Shown here piece by piece: positions 17,397 through 26,604 of a DNA stretch of 64,000 nucleotides. Below the pieces are notes generated by a model, which saw nothing but the letters and a program-made list of their open reading frames with translations, searched no databases and was not told where the DNA came from. A program made the position numbers and the translations under genes. Within the stretch, counting starts at the first letter, position 1; each line of letters starts with the position of its first letter. This DNA comes from Paenibacillus hexagrammi (GTDB taxonomy: Bacteria > Bacillota > Bacilli > Paenibacillales > NBRC-103111): positions 4,602,501 to 4,666,500 of the forward strand of contig NZ_CP090978.1 of the NCBI RefSeq assembly GCF_021513275.1, read 5' to 3'.

Positions 17397-18920
17397 TTAA
17401 TGACCGGAAGGAGCGCTTCCTTTAACGGGGGCCTTCCCCACCTCTAGCTTGGCGTTGCCCATCGCGAGGATGAATATCAATCCCAGCACCGCGATGATCA
17501 CCGTAATCTGGAACACCGCAGCGATCGAATCAGCCAATGCCGCTATAAGCTTATGCAGCACGTCCGGCGGGATTTGCGCTCTGACTTCAGGCTGCAGCAG
17601 CGCTCTCGCGTCATGGAACTTCTCCGCCATGGCTGGATTTGGCACAGCCTCCTTGATTTTATCCGCTAACGAGTTGACCTGTACGCTTCCAAAGACAGCT
17701 ACCCCTATAGCCGAGCCTACCGAACGGAAGAAGCCGACTAGCGAGGTGACCGAGCCTCTGCGGCGAAAATCAATTTTATGCAGCGATGACATCGAAATGA
17801 CCGGGAAATTAGCTCCAAGACCCAGACCAAGGACGATCATAAACATCGTGATGACCCATCGTTTAGAGTCAATGGAGATGCTGCTCAGCAGAGCTGTTCC
17901 TACAATAACAAGCGCGATAGAGCCCAATAGAACATTGCGGTAGGAGAACCTCCCGATAAACCGGCCCCCGAGTGCGCTGCTTGCCACAACGCCCAGCATC
18001 ATCGGCGTCAGGACGGAGCCTGAGCTCGTTGCAGAGCCTTCAAATACACCTTGAATAAAGATAGGGATGTACGTTCCCGCTGAGATCAGAATCGCCCCGT
18101 AGGCGAAGCTTGCCCCCATACTCGAGGAAAACAAACGATTCTTGAACAGATCCAGAGGGACGATGGGCTCCGATGCGACTCTTTCGATCGCAATGAACAC
18201 CAGCAGCAAAACAACGAATCCGACGAACAGCGTAATGATTTGCCAGGATCCCCATGCATACTCTTTGCCGCCCAGCTCCAGTGCAAACATAAGCGAAAGG
18301 ATAGCAGCCGTCAGCAGGACCGTTCCGCCCCAATCAATCTTAGGCTTACTATGGTGCACCGATTCATGGTACGAGAAAATGATCAGCAGCAATGCGATAA
18401 TCCCCATAGGCAGATTGATGTAGAAGATCCATTGCCACGTCACATAGTCTGTAAAATAAGCACCGATGACAGGTCCCAGCACACTGGAGATGCCGAAGAC
18501 AGCCCCGAAGAGCCCTTGCATCTTGCCCCTCTTCTCAGGAGGAAAGATATCGAAAATAATGGCAAACGTAATGGGCATCAGCGCACCGCCGCCAATCCCC
18601 TGGATCGCCCGATATACGATTAACTGCGTCATGGACCCGGAAGTGCCGCAAAGCGCAGAGCCAATCATAAAAACGATAATACCGATGATGAAAAACAGCT
18701 TTCGCCCGTACATATCGGACAATTTTCCGAATATCGGCATCGCCGTCACGTTGGCGATTAGATAGGCGGAGAATACCCATACGAATTGTTCAAAGCCGCC
18801 CAACTTGGAGACAATCGTCGGCATCGCCGTAGAGACAATCGTTTGGTCAAGCGCCGCTAAGAGCAGTCCCAGCATGAGCCCTACGACGACCCAGGTCGTA
18901 TTTGATTTGCGTTCTGACAT
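17397..18920 (-). CDS. DHA2-family (EmrB/QacA) drug efflux MFS transporter
   Basis: A 507-residue proton-driven exporter with about 14 predicted helices. Motif C-like and DHA2 signatures are visible: LGLLLAALDQTIVSTAMPTIV in helix 1, GKLSDMYGRKLFF (motif A) and GPVIGAYFTDYVTWQWIFYINLPMG after helix 5. Start ATG 18920 is chosen because AAAGGGAAG lies about 7 bases upstream; the frame is open a further 42 bases. It is operonic with padR. Members export lipophilic drugs and dyes; specificity cannot be read from the sequence. Confidence 0.93.
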   Translation of the reverse strand: MSERKSNTTWVVVGLMLGLLLAALDQTIVSTAMPTIVSKLGGFEQFVWVFSAYLIANVTAMPIFGKLSDMYGRKLFFIIGIIVFMIGSALCGTSGSMTQLIVYRAIQGIGGGALMPITFAIIFDIFPPEKRGKMQGLFGAVFGISSVLGPVIGAYFTDYVTWQWIFYINLPMGIIALLLIIFSYHESVHHSKPKIDWGGTVLLTAAILSLMFALELGGKEYAWGSWQIITLFVGFVVLLLVFIAIERVASEPIVPLDLFKNRLFSSSMGASFAYGAILISAGTYIPIFIQGVFEGSATSSGSVLTPMMLGVVASSALGGRFIGRFSYRNVLLGSIALVIVGTALLSSISIDSKRWVITMFMIVLGLGLGANFPVISMSSLHKIDFRRRGSVTSLVGFFRSVGSAIGVAVFGSVQVNSLADKIKEAVPNPAMAEKFHDARALLQPEVRAQIPPDVLHKLIAALADSIAAVFQITVIIAVLGLIFILAMGNAKLEVGKAPVKGSAPSGH

Positions 18921-19052
18921 GTTCGTCTTCCCTTTCTCTGACATTGATTTTTTCTTACACAAATTATTATATTCAAATTTGAGTAATTTTCAATGAGATT
19001 AACTACTTTTCCACAGTTATTCTTTCCATCCCCTTCCACCCTATTCGAAACA

Positions 19053-19081
19053 TTGCCGTCAACATCCTCATGGCATATAAT
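19053..19081 (+). promoter_or_regulatory. SigA promoter of the LysR gene
   Basis: TTGCCG and TATAAT with a 17-base spacer, about 80 bases before the LysR start, in the gap shared with the divergent pump gene. Confidence 0.7.
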
Positions 19082-19162
19082 GAGGTTAGAAAAGCTTTTT
19101 ATTCCCTTTACAATTTCGATAAATTTTATTTGTAATTCATTCAGTTTGCAGGAGGTGATCGC

Positions 19163-20065
19163 ATGAATATGAACCAATTAGAGACACTGCTTACGATTTC
19201 CAAAACGATGAGTTTTCGGAAAGCTGGGGAGCTTCTTAACCTGACTCAGCCTGCGGTATCCGCACAAATCAAAAGTCTCGAAGATGAGTTCGGCACCATC
19301 TTAATTGACCGAAATCAACCTGTCACTTTAACTGACAGCGGAAAACTGTTTCTTGAGCACGCCGAGAAGATTTTGCGCATCGCCAATGATTTGAAGCAGC
19401 GGCTTGCCGACCTGAGCCAAACTCCGCAAGGCCACATTCATATCGGCACCACAACGTCTATCGCGATGCAGATACTACCGCGGGTACTATCTTATTTTCA
19501 AGATCAGTTTCCTCTGATTAAAACCACCATTCATTCCATGCCCTCATCTCAGATTATGAATAATGTGGACAACGGACAGATCGATATCGGCATTACCTAC
19601 TTACTGGAGAAAAATCAGTCGTTGGAAACCTCCGTGCTCTATTACGATTCATTTGAACTCATTGTATCCGCCCAGCATCCCCTCAGCCGGTTTTCCCATT
19701 TATCCATTGAGAAGCTTCGCAATATTCCATTCATTATGCTCTCGCCGGAAACCGCCGGGCGCCGCTTTGTGGATCAGGTGTTCAAATCGCTCGACGTGAC
19801 TCCGAATATTGTTATGGAGTTGTCGAGCAGTGAGGAAGTTAAACGAATGGTTGAACTCAACCTGGGTGTTGCGATCATTTCCAAGCTTTCGGTTACGGAT
19901 GAGCTGCGTCACGGCACCTTGAAAATGGTCAAGGTCAGTGAACTGGATATTACGCATCCCGTAGGTGTAGTATATAAGTCAGGCAGATACTTAAGTTCCG
20001 CTATGCAGCAGTTTTTATGTGATTTGAAAGGCATGCCGGAAACCCAATTTCTTGGATCGGAATAA
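19163..20065 (+). CDS. LysR-family transcriptional regulator
   Basis: A 300-residue LysR regulator. The N-terminal helix-turn-helix is MNQLETLLTISKTMSFRKAGELLNLTQPAVSAQIKSLE (residues 3-40) and the substrate-binding domain spans about 92-300 (starts GHIHIGTTTSIAMQILPRVL). GGAGGTGATCGC precedes the ATG. It is followed after 18 bases by a histidinol-phosphatase gene in the same direction, while the divergent neighbour is the efflux operon. The target is unclear. Confidence 0.93.
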   Translation: MNMNQLETLLTISKTMSFRKAGELLNLTQPAVSAQIKSLEDEFGTILIDRNQPVTLTDSGKLFLEHAEKILRIANDLKQRLADLSQTPQGHIHIGTTTSIAMQILPRVLSYFQDQFPLIKTTIHSMPSSQIMNNVDNGQIDIGITYLLEKNQSLETSVLYYDSFELIVSAQHPLSRFSHLSIEKLRNIPFIMLSPETAGRRFVDQVFKSLDVTPNIVMELSSSEEVKRMVELNLGVAIISKLSVTDELRHGTLKMVKVSELDITHPVGVVYKSGRYLSSAMQQFLCDLKGMPETQFLGSE

Positions 20066-20083
20066 GGATGGAGGGAAAGCAGT

Positions 20084-20890
20084 ATGAAGTTTGATTTGCA
20101 TACGCATCATGATCGCTGCGGTCATGCGCAGGATAAAATTCGGGACTACATTGAAGCGGCCATCAAGGGAGGCTTGTCCGTTATCGGCATCTCCGACCAC
20201 TCTCCGTATTTCGGAAGCCCGCTAGAGCATGCTCAGCCTCAGATTGCAATGGCTAAAAGCGAATTCCCCCGCTATGTGGAGGAAGTGCTCGCGCTGAAGC
20301 AGGAGTACGCTGGAAAAATCGACGTGCTGCTTGGCGTTGAATCGGACTTTTTCCCGGAGCATATCGAGATCTATAAGCAGGAGTATGCCAAATATCCCTT
20401 TGACTACATCATCGGCTCGGTTCATTTGTCCGGCGGCGTCAGCATTTTTAACCGCAACCGTTGGAAAGGACTTAGTAATCCCGAAAAAGTCGTACATAAA
20501 GAAGAATATTACCGCCTGATTCAAGAATCGGCTCGCACCGGCCTCTTTCAAATCCTTGGACATATTGATGCCATGAAAGGCTTCTACCCTGCTTTCTCAG
20601 ATATTCCTACCCCAAAGGTGGATGAAACTTTGCAGGTGATCAGCGATTGCGGAGTCGCCATTGAAATCAATACGTCCGGTAAGACCAAAGACGTCGGCGG
20701 CTGGTATCCGTCCGATGAAATTCTCGAACGCGCGCTGCATTACGGTGTCGAGGTTACGTTCGGCTCCGATAGTCATGTTCCCAGCCGCGTAGGTGATGAA
20801 TGGGATCAGGTTCGCGCCAGACTGAAGGAGATCGGCTTCACGCATTGGGTTTATTATAAAGAAAAGAAAAAGCAGAGCGTACAGCTGTAA
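20084..20890 (+). CDS. hisJ: PHP-domain histidinol-phosphatase
   Basis: A 268-residue PHP-family phosphoesterase. Metal-binding motifs are visible in order: DLHTHHDRCGH at residues 4-14, GISDHSPY near 36, GVESDFF near 85, GSVHL near 112, GHIDAMK near 165 and GSDSHVP near 231. This is the HisJ/HisK type that dephosphorylates L-histidinol phosphate (eighth step of histidine synthesis). It is not next to other his genes, as in Bacillus. The ATG follows GGAGGGAAAGCAGT. It is probably cotranscribed with the LysR gene. Confidence 0.9.
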   Translation: MKFDLHTHHDRCGHAQDKIRDYIEAAIKGGLSVIGISDHSPYFGSPLEHAQPQIAMAKSEFPRYVEEVLALKQEYAGKIDVLLGVESDFFPEHIEIYKQEYAKYPFDYIIGSVHLSGGVSIFNRNRWKGLSNPEKVVHKEEYYRLIQESARTGLFQILGHIDAMKGFYPAFSDIPTPKVDETLQVISDCGVAIEINTSGKTKDVGGWYPSDEILERALHYGVEVTFGSDSHVPSRVGDEWDQVRARLKEIGFTHWVYYKEKKKQSVQL

Positions 20891-20899
20891 CGATAAGCG

Positions 20900-20951
20900 A
20901 AAAACCGCCCTGTTCCTTCACTCCATAGGAGTAAGGACAGGACGGTTTTTT
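20900..20951. terminator. Bidirectional terminator
   Basis: AAAAACCG(C)CCTGT.CCTT.ACTCC pairs with GGAGTAAGGACAGGACGGTTTTTT, with A and T tracts on the two flanks. It separates the convergent hisJ and GGDEF/EAL genes. Confidence 0.9.
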
Positions 20952-21008
20952 CTGTTTGATGCCAGGCAGCTGTGATAGAGCCATAGTCGGCGGGGCAGCT
21001 CCCCGCTT

Positions 21009-23318
21009 TTACTCGCTTGCTGCAGCAGCATCCAGATTAGACATCTTCCACTGGCTCTCAAGCAGTACCTGCTCGGTTTGCGCCGCGCTCATCGGCCGAT
21101 AGAAGTAATATCCTTGAATCTGATTACAGCCGCTGGCAACCAAAAAGCTTGCTTGCGCTTCGGTCTCTACACCCTCGGCAATAATGTCGAGATCGAACGA
21201 CCTCGCAACGGAAATGATCGCTTTGATCATCGCCTGATCTTTGTCGTCTGAATGAACGCCGCGAACAAACGATTGATCCAGCTTGATCTTCGTAACCGGG
21301 AATCGCTTCAAGTAGCTTAGTGAAGAATATTGCGTCCCGAAATCATCGACGGATATCGCGACTCCCAGCTTGCGCAGCTCACGCAGCGCATCCAACTGTT
21401 CTTCCTGCATGGCGACATTCTCTGTAATTTCCATTTCCAGACAGCACGCATCCAGGCCTGTTTCCTGCAGAATCCTTTGTACTTTATCGACCAGCTTATC
21501 ATCGTGCAATTGCCTTACGGATAGATTAACCGAAATCGGCAGCGGTTTTCCTAGCAGGCTCTGCCACTTCTTCATCTGCTCACAGGCCCCGCGTAAGATC
21601 CACTCCCCGATCGGCACGATCAATCCCATCTCTTCCGCTAGCGGAATAAATTCTCCAGGAGAAACATAACCCTTGGTAGTGTGATTCCAACGCAGCAGCG
21701 CTTCTACACCGCTAATTTCTCCTATTGAGCAGTCCACCTGAGGCTGATACACGATTTCCAGCTCGCCCCTGTCGAGCGCTTCCCGTAAATGATTCCCCAT
21801 CTCCAGCTTGGAGATCGAGTTCGTCTCCATCTGTTTATTGAAGAAACGATACGTGCTTCCGCTATCATTCTTGGCCGTGTACATCGCAATGTCCGCATTC
21901 TTGAGCAGCTCTTCTCCCGTCGTGCCGCCGCTTGGATACATAGCGATGCCTACACTGATGTTAGCGAAGAACATTTTACCGGAGATATGGAACGGAAGCT
22001 TAAATAAATCCAGCAGCTGCTCACATACCTGTTCAATCGCCTTATCCTCGCTGTAGCCCTTCAATAAAATCGCAAACTCGTCACCGCCAAAGCGTGCAAA
22101 CAGGTCGATGGGCACTTCTGCATGCCGAATCCGTTCCACAACCCCTTGGAGCAAGAGATCACCCGTATGATGCCCTTGGGAATCATTCACGATTTTGAAA
22201 TTGTCGAGATCAAAGAATAAGATGCTGATGGGCATTCCGCTCGTCTCCGCTTGCTCGATAGACGACTGAAGAGCGGTTAGGAAGTAAGCGCGATTGGATA
22301 TTCCCGTCAGCATATCGTGATACGCTATATACGAGAGCTGCTGCTCCGATTCCTGCAGCTTCACCGTAAATTCCTGCAGCTCATGTTCGCCGGCTAATAG
22401 TTCTTCGTTCATGGCTGTCAAATCCTCATTGGCTATGCGCAGAGCCTGCGTCCGCTCCTCTACCATGATACTTAGATTGTTCTTCTGCCGTACGATATAC
22501 AAATAAAACAGCAGCCCCAGCAGCAGGACGCTTAGGTACGAGCAGCGGATCCAGATTATTTGCTCGGCAATACGCTTCAAACTGTTCTCGGGAGGCAGTG
22601 CTGCGAGCTCCCATACTTCATCATGGGCAAGCACGATTGTAGAGTACATCGGATGCTGCTCAAAGATATGCTTATCCCCGTAAAATGCTTCAAGCCCCAT
22701 CACTCTGATGGCAAGCTGCAAATCGCTTTTACTCTTTTCTTTAATTCCTGATTCCTTCAGCAAATGGTCCATGTCTAGTCCCACGGAAACAAATCCCCAG
22801 AACATCCCGTCTTGATAAATCGCTTTTCTGGCCACCAACCCGTTATTCCCCTGCAACAGCTTAAAAGGACCGTTAAGTGTCATTTCTTTCGTTTGAAGCG
22901 CACGCTGAATCTGCAGTTGAACATCTTGACGATCATCCTGAAGCAAATTCCAATTGACAAAGTTTTCATTCCCGCTCAGCGGATATACAAATTTGGCTAT
23001 ACCATGCGGAGCAATAATAAGATTAAAGGCGGAACTTTCGACCTCTCCGTATAGGGAAGCCAAAAAATTTTGTACGTCTTCGTCGCTTGAACGGTGAAGC
23101 AGATAGTCCGACCTCACGTAAGCCTCAAGCGCTCCCATCAAATTGACATTGCGTTCAATCACCGACTTCAAAGAATTTGCCTCTGAAATCAATTGGGATT
23201 CTTCCGATGTTCGCAGTTCTTTCAACAAAGAAGCTTGATAGTCTTTCAGTGTAGCTTCAACGGAAGGAATTAGGGCCAGAAATATTAACGTAACGATCAC
23301 ATAGTGAAATTTCCTCAT
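21009..23318 (-). CDS. CHASE-GGDEF-EAL cyclic-di-GMP turnover protein
   Basis: A 769-residue membrane signalling protein. An N-terminal helix, an external CHASE-type sensor domain (about 30-250, with LNGPFKLLQGNNGLVARKAIYQDG), a second helix near 265-285, a coiled coil, then GGDEF (about 330-495, active-site RFGGDEFAIL intact) and EAL (about 505-755, SGVEALLRWNH, ENVAMQ, VDDFGTQYSSL, EGVET intact). Both catalytic signatures look functional, so it may make and break cyclic-di-GMP with the sensor choosing between them. ATG 23318 is used (GTG just upstream is an alternative). Confidence 0.93.
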   Translation of the reverse strand: MRKFHYVIVTLIFLALIPSVEATLKDYQASLLKELRTSEESQLISEANSLKSVIERNVNLMGALEAYVRSDYLLHRSSDEDVQNFLASLYGEVESSAFNLIIAPHGIAKFVYPLSGNENFVNWNLLQDDRQDVQLQIQRALQTKEMTLNGPFKLLQGNNGLVARKAIYQDGMFWGFVSVGLDMDHLLKESGIKEKSKSDLQLAIRVMGLEAFYGDKHIFEQHPMYSTIVLAHDEVWELAALPPENSLKRIAEQIIWIRCSYLSVLLLGLLFYLYIVRQKNNLSIMVEERTQALRIANEDLTAMNEELLAGEHELQEFTVKLQESEQQLSYIAYHDMLTGISNRAYFLTALQSSIEQAETSGMPISILFFDLDNFKIVNDSQGHHTGDLLLQGVVERIRHAEVPIDLFARFGGDEFAILLKGYSEDKAIEQVCEQLLDLFKLPFHISGKMFFANISVGIAMYPSGGTTGEELLKNADIAMYTAKNDSGSTYRFFNKQMETNSISKLEMGNHLREALDRGELEIVYQPQVDCSIGEISGVEALLRWNHTTKGYVSPGEFIPLAEEMGLIVPIGEWILRGACEQMKKWQSLLGKPLPISVNLSVRQLHDDKLVDKVQRILQETGLDACCLEMEITENVAMQEEQLDALRELRKLGVAISVDDFGTQYSSLSYLKRFPVTKIKLDQSFVRGVHSDDKDQAMIKAIISVARSFDLDIIAEGVETEAQASFLVASGCNQIQGYYFYRPMSAAQTEQVLLESQWKMSNLDAAAASE

Positions 23319-23433
23319 CACTGCCTGCTCCTACATCATAGTTCTGATGTATTACTTCCCTTCCCCTAGCGGAAATCCCTTTGTTTTTGAACAAGAAAAG
23401 AAAAAAATATCGAATTTTGTTGATTTTTTTCTT

Positions 23434-23757
23434 TTATTCCCGAACGCCCAGAATGTCCCGGACGCGGATCCATTCGCCGCTCAGCTGGACCCGCCCGGAT
23501 AAGTAATCGGTCTTCTCGATCCTGCCTCTTAAGCTGCGATGTCCGTATTCGCCGTATATGACAAGCTCGACGGGTGTTCCGCCGCTTACGGCAGCGGCAA
23601 GCTGCCTCCCGATCTCCTCTTGCTCCTGCTCATCGAGCTCCGGCAGTGCCAGCTTGCCCAGCACTTGGCTTGCCTCCTGGATGCGAAGCTTGTGTTCCGG
23701 CAGCATCATTCGAGATGATTCCCATAAGCCGTTGTTTGTCAGTTTTTTGCTCATCAT
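23434..23757 (-). CDS. YolD-like protein
   Basis: A 107-residue protein of the YolD-like family (SSRMMLPEHKLRIQEASQVLGK ... VIYGEYGHRSLRGRIEKTDYLSGRVQLSGEWIRVRDILGV). YolD-like proteins are encoded with Y-family polymerases and are proposed to play the part of UmuD in a mutasome. Its ATG overlaps the stop of the upstream polymerase gene (ATGA), so the two are translated together. Last gene of the LexA-controlled operon. Confidence 0.9.
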   Translation of the reverse strand: MMSKKLTNNGLWESSRMMLPEHKLRIQEASQVLGKLALPELDEQEQEEIGRQLAAAVSGGTPVELVIYGEYGHRSLRGRIEKTDYLSGRVQLSGEWIRVRDILGVRE

Positions 23758-25022
23758 CGATAATGACCTCCAATCTTCTTGGCTCTGTCCGCCGCTTGCC
23801 CGGCCGAAGTGGCCGACACAGCCCGAACAATCGCCGTTTCACCGAACCTTCGTTTCAGCTCATCCGTCGTCCGCTCAAGCTCACGGAACCGGTCCCGCTC
23901 CTCGAACATCGTAAGCTGGTAGCTCTCCTCGCTCGAAAGCTGCGAGATACCGACAGCCACCTTGCGCACCGGAAGGCCGTCCCAATGCTGCTGGAATAGC
24001 TGAACAACGGCCTTGTACACATGATTCGTCACATTCGTAGGATCGGGAATTTTCATCTGCCGGTAAAAGCCTGTAGGCCGGTCGAAATCCGCTCCCTGGC
24101 AGCCCACCGATACGACCGAGCCCATGTACTTGAGCGAGCGGCAGCGCAAGCAAACCAGCTCCGAGAGCTCCAGCAGCACCACCTTGATCTCATCCAGCGT
24201 TGCGTAATCCCGGGGCAGCGTCATCTGATGGCCGATGCTTTTGGGCGCTTCGCTGTGCGTATAAGGGCTTACGGGGCTGTCATCGATCCCGTTGGCAATG
24301 CGCCAGTACAGCTCCGCGTCGATATCGCAATTCTTGCGGAACTTGCGGCGCATCATCTCCTTCAGCTTGCCTAAGGGAGTTTGGGCCAGCGCGCCGATCG
24401 TCGGAAGACCCATCGTATGAAAGTGTGCCATCATCCGGCTTCCGACCATAAACAGCTTGCCGATGTCCAGCGGCCACAGCTTCTGGGTCATTCCCTCCTT
24501 CGTCAGCGTGAATAAGCCGGAATCCGACTTCTTGGCAAAATTATCGCAGGCCATCTTGGCTGTCACCTTGGAGAAGCTGATGCCCAGCCTCGTTTTGACC
24601 CGCGTCTCGTTCCATACCCGCTCCTGAATTGCTGCGGCAATCGTCAATGGGTCCCCAAAGATGCGCTGGGATCCGGTCACGTCGATAAATTGCTCATCGA
24701 TGGAGTACGGCTCCACGAGATCGGAATAGCTTCTGTATATCTCCGTGATCTGCATCGAGATCTCAATATAAGTTTGCATGCGCGGCTTAATCACGATCAG
24801 ATCGGGACACTTGGCGATCGCCTCGCCCACCCGCTCCGCCGTCGTCACGCCGTACTTCTTGGCCATCGGGCATGCCGCTAGCACAATGCCGCTGCGCCGT
24901 TCCGGATCACCGGCCACAACAAGCGGCTTGTTGGCATATTGCGGGTTAGCCGCCTTTTCCACACTGGCATAAAAGGATTGGCAATCCGCCAGCATAATGA
25001 CACGCTGATGTTGATTACCCAT
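23754..25022 (-). CDS. uvrX: UvrX-type Y-family DNA polymerase
   Basis: A 422-residue UmuC/DinB-like translesion polymerase. Catalytic residues are visible: MLADCQSFYASVEKA (first metal Asp), YSIDEQFIDVTGS (SxDE motif), and the little-finger region from about 240. Sequence and context (YolD partner, LexA box) fit the UvrX group of Firmicutes and their prophages rather than housekeeping DinB. It should copy damaged templates during the SOS response. It follows the 123-residue gene after 6 bases and overlaps yolD. Confidence 0.92.
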   Translation of the reverse strand: MGNQHQRVIMLADCQSFYASVEKAANPQYANKPLVVAGDPERRSGIVLAACPMAKKYGVTTAERVGEAIAKCPDLIVIKPRMQTYIEISMQITEIYRSYSDLVEPYSIDEQFIDVTGSQRIFGDPLTIAAAIQERVWNETRVKTRLGISFSKVTAKMACDNFAKKSDSGLFTLTKEGMTQKLWPLDIGKLFMVGSRMMAHFHTMGLPTIGALAQTPLGKLKEMMRRKFRKNCDIDAELYWRIANGIDDSPVSPYTHSEAPKSIGHQMTLPRDYATLDEIKVVLLELSELVCLRCRSLKYMGSVVSVGCQGADFDRPTGFYRQMKIPDPTNVTNHVYKAVVQLFQQHWDGLPVRKVAVGISQLSSEESYQLTMFEERDRFRELERTTDELKRRFGETAIVRAVSATSAGQAADRAKKIGGHYR

Positions 25023-25028
25023 GCCGGC

Positions 25029-25400
25029 TCACCCGCTTGTCAGCTTCACGTTCATATAGTGACTCGCCTTGGTCAGTACCTCGGTACGCAAAATGTCCCA
25101 AAGCAGCGTAATATGATGCGTATATCCGCGGCACAAATAATCGGCATCAATACCGGTGTCCGTCCGCTTTTCCGGAAACAGCTTGATTCCCCGCTCCCTG
25201 AGCGCTCTCTTCAGCGCATAATGCTCTTGAAAGATCTGGCCCTGCACCTGTTCCAAGCTGTGAACAAGCAGCAAATCCAGCTTGAATCCCGATTGGTTCG
25301 CCAAATGAATATCGTCCTGAATGTAGTCCATCATAATGGGCAAAATAAGCGCTTCTTTTACCATCTGCAATTCATCCTTACTCAGCAATGGCGCATTCAC
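25029..25400 (-). CDS. Hypothetical first gene of the UvrX operon
   Basis: A 123-residue, mostly helical protein (KDELQMVKEALILPIMMDYIQDDIHLANQS ... DYLCRGYTHHITLLWDILRTEVLTKASHYM) with no membrane segment. I do not recognise a named domain; a protein of this size commonly precedes uvrX in related bacilli. GTG start at 25400. It lies directly behind the LexA box and ends 6 bases before uvrX, so it is part of the SOS mutagenesis unit. Confidence 0.8.
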   Translation of the reverse strand: MNAPLLSKDELQMVKEALILPIMMDYIQDDIHLANQSGFKLDLLLVHSLEQVQGQIFQEHYALKRALRERGIKLFPEKRTDTGIDADYLCRGYTHHITLLWDILRTEVLTKASHYMNVKLTSG

Positions 25401-25432
25401 CTATCATCAGCCTCCCGCACCCGGTAAAAATA

Positions 25433-25494
25433 AGAACACAAGTTCGTATTCTTTGTATTGCCTATTATATACCCAAGACGTACGTCGTATGCAA
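25433..25494 (-). promoter_or_regulatory. LexA (SOS) box and promoter of the UvrX operon
   Basis: On the minus strand TTGCAT (25494-25489) and TATATA (25471-25466) are spaced by 17 bases. Downstream of the -10 is CGAACTTGTGTTCT (25446-25433), matching the Gram-positive LexA/DinR consensus CGAACRNRYGTTYC in both half-sites (GAAC-N4-GTTC). A repressor there would block initiation until DNA damage. Confidence 0.85.
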
Positions 25495-25523
25495 GAGGCG
25501 AATATGGAATTCAAAAAATTAAC

Positions 25524-25561
25524 AAAAAGGAAAAAGATCGGGCCTTTTTGGGTCCGATCTT
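25524..25561 (-). terminator. Intrinsic terminator on the minus strand
   Basis: AAGATCGG...CCGATCTT with three further pairs (one G-U) and a 6-base loop, followed on the minus strand by TTTTTCCTTTTTG. No recognised gene lies directly upstream of it on that strand; the nearest candidate is the 29-codon frame at 25696-25785. Confidence 0.7.
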
Positions 25562-25695
25562 AAGGGGTAAGGCCATATAAATCCGCATGAACAAGCATCA
25601 AGATATCAAAAGATCAAGCGTAGCAAGAACACAAAGTATATCAAGCAACAAGCAGCCGCTGACCGGAATCATACCGTTATGTGGGAAGATCCCCT

Positions 25696-25785
25696 TTACA
25701 GCTTCCAATCCAGCCCGGGGGCTATCATCTTCACCACCGCCAGCTGCCTCAGCTTGTCGATCAAGTGCTGCTGAATGGCCTTCAT
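25696..25785 (-). CDS. Possible 29-residue small protein
   Basis: A short frame, MKAIQQHLIDKLRQLAVVKM then nine more residues ending APGLDWKL, with AAGGA 8 bases before its ATG and a terminator about 135 bases beyond its stop. The residue pattern (HLIDKLRQL) looks like real protein and is faintly like small Fur-regulated basic proteins, but no family can be assigned. It may be a remnant of a longer gene. The rest of the 520-base gap shows only the LexA promoter and the terminator. Confidence 0.3.
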   Translation of the reverse strand: MKAIQQHLIDKLRQLAVVKMIAPGLDWKL

Positions 25786-25923
25786 GTGGTCATCCTTGGA
25801 AAATACATAATCCTATTACTAATACAAAAATCCCATAAATAATCACTGATTTCTTCACTACTGATCTCATAATAATTTCCTTTTCCTAGTTGTTAATATA
25901 TACACAAGAACTTTGCTAACAAG

Positions 25924-26604
25924 TTACTCACGTCTCTCTTCCCGCACTGGCCTCACGTGTTGAGGAATGTCGCGTTTATCTATGGGGACGTATTCAACAT
26001 TAAAGGATCCACGATAACCAAATAGCGGTCCGAAAAATTTGTTTTTCACTTGCACATTAATTTGGAACTTTCCTTTTTCATCATCGTACCACTCGCAGAC
26101 ATCAGCATAACCGGAGAATATCATTGGAAACCGAAAGCCTAGAATCCCCTCATAAAAAAATTGTTTCCCAGAACGTAGCCCCATTCCGCCATTCTCCGCA
26201 ACAAACATATCGATTTCCACTGCCAAATGCTGGTGAGTACCTAAATAATCAATAATTTTATGTCGTTTTTCACTGTAAATCATCGTAGCATCAAAACGTC
26301 TGACTCGGTTTGGAAATTGATATGTTCGAATCCAAGTAACAGTCTCTCGCCCAAAGCTATCCCTGTATGCGTAATTCTCGATCGTGAAAGGAATATGCTT
26401 ACCTCTCTGAGGAAAAAGGATGTTTCGCCAAGTACCTAGTGCCAGAAACGGAATTGTAAACCATTTACCATACCAAACATGTTCCATAACTCCTTTTCCA
26501 ATAGAAGCTATTTGATTTTCGCTTCCGAAGCTAAATCTTTTTTGGATCTGAGGGTGGAGCTTGGCAAAATCTTCACCGAGGGCTTTTTCGTAGATTGAGG
26601 TCAT
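25924..26604 (-). CDS. DUF4166-domain protein
   Basis: A 226-residue protein with the DUF4166 pattern: N-terminal SIYEKALGEDFAKLHPQIQKRF, then GVMEHVWYGKWFTIPFLALGTWRNILFPQRGKHIPF, and a C-terminal GYADVCEWYDDEKGKFQINVQVKNKFFGPLFGYRGSF. Function unknown; the family is often fused to or encoded with DoxX-like membrane proteins, as here. Its start overlaps the stop of the upstream DoxX-like gene by 4 bases, so the two are translationally coupled. Confidence 0.88.
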   Translation of the reverse strand: MTSIYEKALGEDFAKLHPQIQKRFSFGSENQIASIGKGVMEHVWYGKWFTIPFLALGTWRNILFPQRGKHIPFTIENYAYRDSFGRETVTWIRTYQFPNRVRRFDATMIYSEKRHKIIDYLGTHQHLAVEIDMFVAENGGMGLRSGKQFFYEGILGFRFPMIFSGYADVCEWYDDEKGKFQINVQVKNKFFGPLFGYRGSFNVEYVPIDKRDIPQHVRPVREERRE

